From positions 13,087,501-13,151,500 of the forward strand of contig NC_089727.1 in the NCBI RefSeq assembly GCF_035083965.1: a stretch of DNA of 64,000 nucleotides. Direction: 5' to 3'. Made by a program: the position numbers and the translations under genes. This DNA is from Branchiostoma lanceolatum (taxonomy: Eukaryota; Chordata; Leptocardii; Amphioxiformes; Branchiostomatidae). The notes under the pieces were generated by a model that worked only from the letters and a program-made list of their open reading frames with translations, did no database searches and was not told the DNA's origin. Positions 46,006 through 55,746 of this stretch are shown piece by piece (the first letter of the stretch is position 1; each line of letters starts with the position of its first letter).

Positions 46006-46794
46006 TCAGACGTGTAAAATACCTTTGTCTTGATCAGGTTCATCCGTTTCTACTTCGTCCGGGAGAAGCTCTATGATAAACAAGGAGGAACACATGGCGC
46101 ATGAGCAAATGATGAGTGATAGACTTGCTACAGCAGTGCCCCCAGCGACTACCATAACGAACCAAGGGATGCTTGATTGAATAAACGACATTTTGTACAA
46201 GCCGCACGCCCACATGAATATGAAGATGTACCCGCCAAAAGTGTAGCGAAGTTTCTCCGGGAAGCAGGCATGTTTGATGCAGATGAAGATGATGGCACAC
46301 GCCATCAGTCCGGCGAGATGGATGAAACAGGCCTCCCGTATCCCTCCTCCAACCCTCAGCAACATCGTGGAGGTGAAATGGCCGGTAGCTTCCATAAACA
46401 TCCAGGCAAGGTTGAAGGCGATGCCGTTCATCACCAGCAGGTGGTTCAAAAACTTCTCCGTGGTCGTCATCCGGGAACTTAGCTTCGCGAGCTTCTGATT
46501 GGCCATGAGCAGGCATGCGCACAAGAAGGCGATCGCGGTGATCTTGACCACCCCTCCCCATATGAACCAACCGGACATCATCAGATGGTCCCATAGGACG
46601 TAGCTGGCGATGTGTGTGCACGTCAGGAGAATTGGGAAAAGGATGCAGCAAACGTCGGGCTCTGGCTGACGGAGCATGATGAACAGATAGAAGAGAACGC
46701 AGAGAGATGTGAATATGGAAAGGACCTCGTCTGGGAGACTGGTCTTCATCAACTCTACGGCAACGGCCCCTCTAGATCTGCCACAGAATGACAT
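46006..46794 (-). CDS. Uncharacterised seven-pass membrane protein, cluster member 4 (262 aa)
   Basis: Intronless coding region, ATG at 46794 directly after an acceptor (GATATTTCAG|ATG). Hydrophobic segments lie near residues 24-41, 48-68, 77-99, 117-146, 155-175, 186-203 and 210-242. The last is long and may be two. The family motif appears as LLVMNGIAFNLAW (119-131), so the Glu-Asn-Cys of the others is Met-Asn-Gly here. The tail has an acidic cluster and ends ILHV. It is the first gene in transcription order and the most diverged, which suggests it split early from members 2 and 3. Function unknown. Confidence 0.72.
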   Translation of the reverse strand: MSFCGRSRGAVAVELMKTSLPDEVLSIFTSLCVLFYLFIMLRQPEPDVCCILFPILLTCTHIASYVLWDHLMMSGWFIWGGVVKITAIAFLCACLLMANQKLAKLSSRMTTTEKFLNHLLVMNGIAFNLAWMFMEATGHFTSTMLLRVGGGIREACFIHLAGLMACAIIFICIKHACFPEKLRYTFGGYIFIFMWACGLYKMSFIQSSIPWFVMVVAGGTAVASLSLIICSCAMCSSLFIIELLPDEVETDEPDQDKGILHV

Positions 46795-49365
46795 CTGAAA
46801 TATCAAATTCTTACTTCAGTAAAAGAACTACTATTTCATGTTATTAATTAAATTTCGAGGACAGCCAAACCCCGGGCACCGTAAAAAACACACCAGACTT
46901 TTCGAAAAGAGTAGGAGTTGCCCTGGGATGTGCTGGTCAAATTCGTACCCGCTCTGGCTTTCTTTATGGCTAGCACGGCAAAGTTGGCTACATGTCAATG
47001 CAAACAATAGAGAAATAGTGTAAATCTTGAAATGTTTATGAATGTCAGGCAGCGGATATGCCTTTCCATTGCATTACTACTGAACTACCAATTTGTTTCA
47101 ACACGAACTAAAGGCACCGCATGTCCCCTTCTTCCGCGAAATTAAATTCCCATGAAAATGAATGAATTCACAGTAGATATATACATGAATCTAATCTAAT
47201 CAATATCAGGAACAAACAGAATTTTCAAAATGCATCGTAGGTCTGTAGAAAGGTCAGAGTTCATGGTTCAAACCTGTTGGATAGGTTGCACTCCCTTCAT
47301 AACAAAACATGTGACGTCATCGCGTTTGTTGACATGTATGATTGAACAAAAGTGCTGCGATGACTTAAATGGTAATGATGATCACTAGCGTTCTTTTTTA
47401 AAGCATCATTTTGCTGAAAGCTATGTTGGCATTGAAGTGAAGTGTTCAAAATAAAAGTACATCTGATGGGAAATTGATCTCATTCCAAGGCCATATAGAA
47501 GATGGCGACTTTTCTGCATGAAAGCCCTCTGTGTTTGTGGACATAATTCAAATTCAAACTTGTTCTCGTAACTAAAGCGGCGACGTGAAAGTGAGAGTAG
47601 ATATTCTTACGGCCACAAACCAAAACACCTTGCCTTGTGAGCAATGAGATGTGGTCACTGATTTTAAAAGCGGTAAAATTCAACAACTCACATTTCCCTA
47701 TGCCCTATGTCTTCGTATTTGTTAAAGATATCTCTTCCCGTATAGTGTTGATGACTGATTTGGAGTCAAGCTGCCTTCGGTTGGAATTTGTTCACTCGAT
47801 ACAATGTAGTGCCGTCCATACACCACTTGTCAATGCATCCAACAGATACTAGTAGCTAAATGACGAGAGCTGTATCCTGTCGAGGTCACTGTCCCAAGAT
47901 GTGGGTGACTGATATTGTCTCCATGCCATGAAACGTAGTGACCCTGTTGAATATGCCCACTTATGTGAATCTGAGCGTCTGTTAATTGTGTCCATAACCT
48001 CGCTCGAGGGGAGAGAGACGGAGAAATGTCTGCGTCTGGCAAGGACACACGGGTTGTACAATACATCTACACATGTACAAAGAAGCGAGAAGACCTAGAA
48101 GTTGACTCTTACCCATCACTCTCGTCTACTATGTATGTTTAAGCTATGTATTGTATATATTTCACTGTACGTCACATGACGGTCTGAACCTAGCCCTCGG
48201 GGCACGAATGTATAATGATACGTGGAATAGTCTTTATTTGCATATTGGCTAAATGCACAGATGACCACACGTGGTCTAGCGGATACAAATTGTAAAACAT
48301 GAGAAACTAAAATGCTATATTCTAACATTACAAAGTAGAAGGCAAACCAGGCTATGGACTATAGTTAATCTAATGTTAATCACCTAATTGTTTCTTCTCT
48401 ATTTTTGAAACACTTGGAAACATAAGTACATACTTTGTCCACTATATGGCCCATTCGTACATGACATCAGGTATATGAAAGTGTCCCGTTTTGTCATTTT
48501 ATAATAAAGGTCTTTCATTCATTCATTCATTCAATGAAACGTTAGGGCACACATCCCCCCACCCCAAATATTCCCAGCTTCAAAATTCAAAACAATCAAT
48601 GGCGTCGGAATTTTGAAAAGTTGAATAACGCTCAGCAATTACCTGACAGTCTGTGTGACATATGTACTTATGAAGAGCTGTACTATCAATTAAGAAAAAA
48701 AATGAAGAACACATCACACAGTCCAGTTCTTCATCAAAAATGATTTAATGATGATGGCATTTAATACCTGTTCTCCTTAGAGCCAAGGGTACAGGGAATA
48801 CTGATAATTTGACACATTGCACACATTGCCTTGCATAGTTTTGTATTGAATGAATTCGCCCATACGTTTAGACAGTAGTACAGTTGAAAGATGGCAAGAT
48901 GGTCTTGTGGTTAAGGTTGTTGAGTTAGAATCTTAATTGCTTGCTTGCTTGTTGGTATTGTTTACCCGGTAAACTACCTCGAGGCGTACCGCACCAGGTT
49001 TACAAATACTGAACAGTACAAGCCCTATATCCGGATGTATTTATTTGATCCACTCACACCGGGAGTTCAAGAGCTCACCATGCTTAACGACAACAGTAGG
49101 GGTCCATCTTGGTGTGAGTGGATCAAACTTTACAGACCAGTTTATATCTTCTGTACAAAACTGTTGTGTTGTGACTAAAGGCGGTTTACAGGTTATTCAA
49201 AAGAAAGAAAGAAAGAAAGAAACACATTTACGCGGCATGTTGCATAGCAATGTACGGAAGAAACTTAAGGTAAATCTCCTAGCAAATCGTTAATTCTTTA
49301 AGCCGACCCGTTTTTCTGAGACGCAACCATCCGAGGGGTAGCGTATCAATGAATGAAATGTGTCG
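46795..49365. other. Intergenic DNA between member 4 and the kelch gene
   Basis: R3 copy 2 lies at 48738-48855. It is followed by a possible tRNA-like A-box stretch (TGGTCTTGTGGTTAAGG) at 48900. A CATT simple repeat at 48513-48533 follows AATAAAGGTC, a typical tail of an old retroelement. A 17-bp perfect palindrome pair spans 49044-49127. A minus-strand AATAAA for the kelch gene is at 49040-49045, and a GAAA run is at 49201-49222. Confidence 0.5.
49044..49127. repeat. Perfect 17-bp inverted repeat with 50-bp loop
   Basis: TTTGATCCACTCACACC at 49044-49060 is the exact reverse complement of GGTGTGAGTGGATCAAA at 49111-49127. It lies in the 3' flank of the kelch gene, overlapping its candidate polyadenylation signal. 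Confidence 0.9.
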
Positions 49366-49571
49366 TCAAAACGTCCGACTGGCCCCTCCTATGGGCCCCA
49401 CTTGGTCGGCTAGATGTTTCTCTACCCTGAACGGCTCTATGAAGGACCCGGGGACCATCATCTTGTACGCAGGCACGGGTCCGGGGTACCGCAGGGTGTT
49501 GCTGACCGTCCACTCACGGGCAGCTTCGTCGTACACCTGAACTTTGCTGACGTAGCTCATCTCCCCGGAAA
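49366..49571 (-). CDS. Kelch-like exon 3: last blade and C-terminus
   Basis: Acceptor TTTTCCAG at 49572. It encodes FSGEMSYVSKVQVYDEAARE then WTVSNTLRYPGP and a short tail, stopping at TGA 49366-49368. The V-x-V-Y-D...W pattern closes the propeller. Confidence 0.87.
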
Positions 49572-52303
49572 CTGGAAAACATTGGGATAGTGAGCAGATG
49601 AATGAATGGTATCTTTTTCGTTAAAATCAAAATGTATTGCAAGTTCTTGCTTGTATGGGAGTTCCAAGTACATGTAACATGAAATGACGGACAGACAATG
49701 GATAACAATATAGCATGTGGCTATTCTAGTCTAAATACTGACACTAAATGCTAACTTATTAGGTTCGACTTCTTATTTCCAGACAGTGGAAGATGTCTGG
49801 GTTTTGGGATATTAAGATGAGAATAGTTATCTTTTTGTATGCAAACGTGGATGAATTAGGATGGAATTTGGTGACCTCTTTAAACAGCTCATTTATTTTA
49901 GATAATAGTTAAAGTAATGGAGCAAGAGGCCGACATGAAAACAGAGGTGTAAGAGGTAAACTAAATTATAATTTAAAAAACTGTGTGCAGCAAGGAACAG
50001 ACTTTCCCGCCAGACTCTGATTTCATGTTGATCGTCCAGTAGAGCATTATCATAAGAGTTGAATTTGAGAACCATTAAATCTAATCCTTATGGCATTAGT
50101 ATACTTACATGTACTCTGATCACCCCCGAGAATTGTCATTTTCCCTTCGACGACCAGGGCGCTGCACAAGCCGGCCGGTACTCTGAGAGGCTCTATGAAG
50201 CTCCACTGGTCCTGTTCGGGACTGTAACACTCCACAACGTCTAACGGCTCGTTATGGGTCCGCGAGAGGGACGTGTATCCTCCTATGGCGAAGATCCTAC
50301 CACTGTACACCTACAGATGTGAATGAATGAATTGCATTGCTTCACAAGTGTATAAGATACAACGTATTGCAACTTCTTCTATGTAAAATTCTAGAATACC
50401 AAAATCTATTCTACATGTAATGAAATAACACGAACAGCTAGCTAACTACGTTTTCTTTCCGGCAAGTCATGGAAAATAAAATCTTATTTCCAACCCAAGA
50501 GAGCTAGCGGGTGGATCAACCGAATCTTCAACCCAAAATCCGAATCCTGCCTTCTTCTGGTGAAGGTCACGTGACCTGTACCGACCAATCCGGGCCAGTC
50601 ATCCTGAATAAGAGTCCGGACGAGCCTGCGCTCTTGACAGTCTAGTATTGGAAACGACTGAGCTTACTCTTTTTCTATAGAATGATTTTAGAAATTGGCT
50701 AAAATGGCTGCCCAACTATAAGGACCAGGTATTGTGTATTTCATATGGATTTTGGCGGTTATTTCACACAAAGCCGTAATATTTTTTAGCGCAGCGCCAC
50801 CCTGACCTTGGTGCTGAAAGTGTTGTCCAATAGATAACACCAGGTACTCACCTCCATGGCATGGGAAAACCTTGCCACGTGCATGGCGCTTCTCTCCAAC
50901 CACATGTCCGTGAGAGGTTCGTAGCAGTAGACCGTGGCCGACATGGTTGGGATACAGGACATGTTCACGTTCAAGGTCAGCGAGAAGGCCGCCTCCGTGC
51001 GTTTGATCCACCCGCCCGACACGTACAGCCGGCCGTTGTACACGCAGGAGGCTTGACATCGCCGACCGTCGGGAATCTCCGAGCAGGGCCACCACAGGTT
51101 CTGTATGGGATCAAACCGTTCGACTGACGACAGAATGCTGGTGTCCTCGTGATCTTCGTCCCCTCCGACGGCGAATAGGTTACCTTCGATTGCGTCCATG
51201 GAGAAGCAGCTCCTTTTGGTCGACAAGCTCGAGACTTCCCGCCATTTTGCAGTCCGCAGGTTGTAACAGAAGGCCGCGGCGGACCACCGGTCGTAGCCGC
51301 GCGCCTCCTTGTCCCACTCCCTCCCTCCGACGACGTAAATCTCGTCGTCCAGCACGGCTGCGCAGTAGTTCCTCCTCCTTATGGGGATCTGCGTCATCTC
51401 GTACCACGGCTGGTCTCCGTCAGGCGACCTGACGTCACAGAAGCTGACGCATGTCCTCTGGACCGCGGGCCGCTCGTTATACATCAGTCTGCCTCCCACC
51501 GCCAGAACCACCTCTCTCGACGCTCGGCAGATCGTGGAGTCTCTAATAGTCTCCACTGAGTCGTGTCGCCTAGCAACCAGTTCGCCTCCCAGTGGTCTCG
51601 TTGCCGGGATACCAAAGTTGTCCTCTGCCGGGATACTGTCGATGTTTAGGATGCTGGAAATTTCGTCCAGGTACTCACTCCTCTTCGGATCTCCTGCCAC
51701 CCATTTGTCCGACATTTCACAGAGCTCTCGGTCGGTGGCTTTGACCCAGTCGTTTGAGAGTAACACAATAAGTTGATCGCAGGACAGTTCCAAAAAGTCG
51801 TCTGATTGCGACGCTTCGATCAGGTTGTTGGTCACGTGGTTCTCTGCGAAATCCTTCAAGTCGTGCAGGTTCAGCGCGCAAGCCAAGTTCCAAATCCCGA
51901 TGCAGTTTTTCATGTGGATGTTTTCTCTTAGATAAGAACAGCACATGTCAATCACCGCGTCCACCTGGAGATAACAGGCAGTCGACAACACGTCTTCTTT
52001 ATTCTCGTCGTTCAACGTGAGATCTCCGCTGTACAGGAAATCCAATATGGCGGCGAGCCCTCTAGCGGTCGTGCCGTGCATTTCAATCGTCGTCTCCTCT
52101 TTTTCTCTCAGGTCTATCGAAAACATTGACCTGAAGTAGGGGCAGCATGCGGCTAGAAGTGTCTTGTGTGATCTAAACTCCCGGTTTTCTGCCACCAGAC
52201 ATACGTCACTCAGCAGCTCGGTATGGTAAAGTTCCCTAAATCCGGAGAGTACCGAGGCCCCATGGGACGCCAGGGAAAACTTGCGTTCGTTGACCTTTTC
52301 CAT
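49366..52303 (-). CDS. Kelch-like BTB-BACK-kelch protein (3 exons, 619 aa)
   Basis: Coding exons are 52303-50852, 50310-50109 and 49571-49366, with consistent phases and a total of 1860 nt. The BTB/POZ domain is near residues 20-125 (LLSDVCLVAENREFRSHKTL, AACCPYFRSMF). BACK is near 130-225. Six kelch blades follow, marked by Gly-Gly doublets: AVGGR, VVGGR, AVGGD, VSGGW, AIGGY and ILGGD. Proteins of this build are usually substrate receptors for cullin-3 ubiquitin ligases, with BTB binding Cul3 and kelch binding substrate. That role is inferred from family. Length fits the family. A splice acceptor (CTCTACAG) lies 16 bases before the ATG, implying an upstream non-coding exon. I cannot assign a specific KLHL orthologue. 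Confidence 0.88.
49572..50108 (-). other. Kelch-like intron 2
   Basis: 537 bp, no internal feature noted. Confidence 0.6.
50109..50310 (-). CDS. Kelch-like exon 2: fifth and part of sixth blade
   Basis: Acceptor CATCTGTAG, donor ACAT|GTAAGT. It encodes VYSGRIFAIGGYTSLSRTHN, VECYSPEQDQWSFIEPL and KMTILGGDQS. Ends phase 1. Confidence 0.88.
50311..50851 (-). other. Kelch-like intron 1 with an E-box/CCAAT cluster
   Basis: 541 bp. Around 50565-50625 it has GGTCACGTGACC (a 12-bp palindrome containing the CACGTG E-box) and CCAAT. Such clusters are common in promoters, but no transcription start can be shown here. Confidence 0.5.
50852..52303 (-). CDS. Kelch-like exon 1: BTB, BACK and first four kelch blades
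   Basis: Long first coding exon, ending HAME|V at GAG|GTGAGT, phase 0. ATG at 52303 (MEKVNERKF) is preferred. The frame stays open upstream to the acceptor but without another ATG. Confidence 0.9.
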
Positions 52304-55300
52304 CCTTCTTCTCTCCACCTGTAGAGATTAAAGATCAGTGTTATACAAATATCATAAAACATTCACTTGCGGACGACCAGATGACGACATGGATTTCCTT
52401 ATATAGAAGCATACTAGTAGTGATTAAGATGAGCGTGTTCACTGTGTTTTCTTGTAGATTGCCATTCCCTCGGCATATGCTCGAGGTGAAACGGTCAACT
52501 TAATACTTCGATGATGATAAGAGATATATTTGATAGGTTAGGCTCGACGGATCAGGACTGTAGCATCTGTAACATTGCTAACCATTTTGCCACATCGGTA
52601 GGAATATATTTACAACGCGATGAGGAAACTTTGAGTTGCTGTGAACATGGTTTGCCGAGTTCAGTAGAAAATCCGTACACGTAATCTATTTCCCGCGGCC
52701 CGGGATATATTTTATTGCAAATTGATGTGCAGATAGGAAAACTATTGAAATATGGGTACTGCTATTGAATTCAGTTCAGTTAGATCATTCTTTAAAGCTA
52801 ACCGTACCGTCTTTGTCCTAGTTTTTGGTTGCAATGGCGTCGGGTGTCCCCCAAATAACCGCCATGAGATCACTTCTCTTCCCTTTGTACATGAATGACC
52901 TACTTACCCACATTCGTTGATTTTCTAATGAATGGCCTTCAACCATCGATACATTACTACTGTAACTATAGACCTGAACACATTGCAGAGCTGGTACCAC
53001 GGGGTTGCACATGACAAACAAATGTCCCCACATGTAAATATTTACCGGTTTTTCAACCTGCAAACAAACAAGCCTGATCCACCCATGGCACGGTGTCACA
53101 TTACAACACAACTACGATCACCATATACATTTCAATAAGATAAACACAGACTCACGGAGGAAGCCAATGGAAGTACCTTAAAACTATTATGTCCTCTTTC
53201 CAAATCGCATAGTACTTACTCTATATATGGTACTGTGCGCGGAAAAACCGGCTTTTCCGCCACATGATTGATTGACAATTTAGTACTACTGCTATATATC
53301 AAACTGCACGGTACAATTACCATGGACAGAAAGTTCACAAAAGGGGCACTGTTTTTGCTTAGTTATAAACAAAACAAAGGGCCAAATACCCAGTCTATTT
53401 TTGCACAGGGCAAAATTTCCTCGCTGACGGTATTACCATGTGACTAAAACCATTCGCCGGTATGGCCAAGATATGGAAACACATAGTCATATATCAAACT
53501 TGCAATCGGAAAATCTAAATTTGAAAAAGATTTTTGAAACGCTGATTGAAATACCATCGACAATATCGACATTTAAAGCGTACATGTATACAATACACAT
53601 CATCATGTGACATGGTTGTCGAGTCTACAAAGTGGGGACCAGGTCACATACGGCACTAGGGAATTGACCATACAATACTGTAATTTGCCACAGGAAAATT
53701 ATCAAAGTACTTAGAAACAGTCACCCCCTACCTGTGCAGTATTGAGTCACAAGACTGGCTTTTTCATCGTTTTCACACGAAACGGGTTCCGGTTGTGTTC
53801 AGATAAAGAGGTCAACCGGCGGTTGGGCAGCCATGGATCCAAAGAAGGGCGCAGTCTCCGACTCAACCAGAAATAGCCGCGGTAACTATGGGAAGAATGC
53901 GGATCAAATTTGCACATCGGATCAGTTGTCGTGTAGTCTATTTTGGTTTTGGAATACCATTTTCCGCCAAGGAAGCCATATGTACTATTTGTGCAATGAA
54001 AGTGAAAAGGCTGAAAGTTGGCTGAAGTGTTTGCAAAAAGCATACTGTGTAGTACGATATTTTACAAAATTTGGCTCATAGATTAGATGTCTACAATTCG
54101 ACGGCATCGGAAACCCTTTTCAGTTCATGCAAAAACGGAACGGAAGCGGAACTTGACAGTACGTCATACTGGCCCGAGAGGTTATTATATTGAACAAAGC
54201 TAAGTTTTTCAACTGTGATTTAACTGTAGCCATATGACAGACACAAGGGGATAACAGCGGAGTCTAGCAGATTGAATGCGAACTGCACCTTAAAGCCACT
54301 GCTCTTCACTGCTCATTTCTATGTATGGACGATTGACTTTAATGTACATAAGACTGGCTCTAGTACCGAAAAGGAAAAAAAAAGAATATAAATCAGTTAG
54401 GAAAAAATCGACTTCATATAGAGACGAAGTAGACAACACTTAGGTAAACACGTAACAATACAGCTTTGTGTATTTGGTTAATTCTGGAACAACTCGGAAG
54501 TAACGTATTTACAAATCATTAAGTTGTCAAAGTTGTTACTAACAAGTACACAAAATGTAGATTCTACACACTGGATACTTAAAATCACATTTCATAACAA
54601 AGCTTGCTTACAAACACTCAGTTACAATCAACGTGTGATTATACAAATACACATCAATATTCAACGAACATAATTCTAATCCACATACAAAAATTCTTTT
54701 AACTATCGGTTTTTCTTTTTCCGAAAGTAACTAATACTCAACAGGACATAACATGACAGTTCCACATTTTATCCAATGAGCGGCACTTAAACGAACGGAA
54801 CTTATACTATTATTTCGATCATATAAGATTGCTTTATTTGTGTAGGAAGAACAATCACGTATACTCAAAAGGTGTTCTACCAAAAGGATTGTCACCGTGG
54901 TATCAAGATCTGGCTTCAAAACATATCACATCATTACATACATCAGAAAGTTTGTAGAATCAAAATGTATGATACAATGTTTCGTTGTGAATGGGGGGCA
55001 CCCTAGCTATCTAACGCAGGGGTTCTGCAGTAATTTCTGAAGACAGACCCTTCTCATCTGAAATCAGGCGTTGGGCTGTGAATCCGCCTTTTTTTTCTGG
55101 CGCTCGGCCATTCCATAAAATGTTACGATTGCGTAGCTTGTATAACAGCCCTCGGCGTAACACACGAGCGCTTTGTTACGCTGAAGGATCTGTCACACCT
55201 AACCTTTGCACATCTAGCTGTATTAAAGCGTTGTTTAAAGCTATCAAGTGTGTGGCAACGAGCTCCACTCTCTGATAGTTCCAATAAAAGCAAATTTGGG

Positions 55301-55337
55301 ATCGATAACTCTAGTTTGAGACTAAGACTGCTCGGTG
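52304..55337. other. Intergenic DNA between kelch and TMEM45-like genes
   Basis: It should include the 5' non-coding exon of the kelch gene, which I cannot place. Bases 55030-55075 resemble the flank of the foldback element at 26588-26635. Otherwise AT-rich with only small overlapping ORFs. Confidence 0.4.
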
Positions 55338-55523
55338 TTATAGCCCCCTTGGGAAGCGGTAGCCCCGCTTGACGAACTGATGGACGATGGTGTACACGAC
55401 GAAGAGGAGCCCGATGTTGCCTAACAGATGCCAGCAGAAGGCCAGGGGCAGGAACATGAGGGTACCGTGTGAGTCCAGCTCCCATCTCCGGGCCGGGTCC
55501 AGCGGGTACAGGACACCCGCCAC
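55338..55523 (-). CDS. TMEM45-like: TMEM45-like exon 6: C-terminus
   Basis: Acceptor CTCCCTAG, phase 0. It encodes VAGVLYPLDPARRWELDSHG, LMFLPLAFCWHLLGNIGLLF and VYTIVHQFVKRGYRF, ending TAA at 55338. The C-terminus is shorter than that of vertebrate TMEM45B. Confidence 0.9.
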   Translation of the reverse strand: MAGVLYPLDPARRWELDSHGTLMFLPLAFCWHLLGNIGLLFVVYTIVHQFVKRGYRFPRGL

Positions 55524-55699
55524 CTAGGGAGCAAACAAGGGGGGGGGGGATTAGGTTCTGTACATAGTCCTCTTTGGATATAAAATCCTTATGACTATAT
55601 ATACCCCAAGGCAGGGGGTGACGCTTCTGGCTTTTTTGTTCCTCTCTACATCCTCTCTCTCTTTCAGTCCCCTTCTCATTGTTTCTATCTCTCTCAGAG

Positions 55700-55746
<47 letters not shown>

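Noticed and set aside
48896-48935. tRNA gene
   Set aside because: A-box-like sequence only. No B box or cloverleaf follows.
50861-51776. Plus-strand ORFs over the kelch gene
   Set aside because: Antisense shadows. The minus frame carries intact BTB, BACK and kelch motifs.
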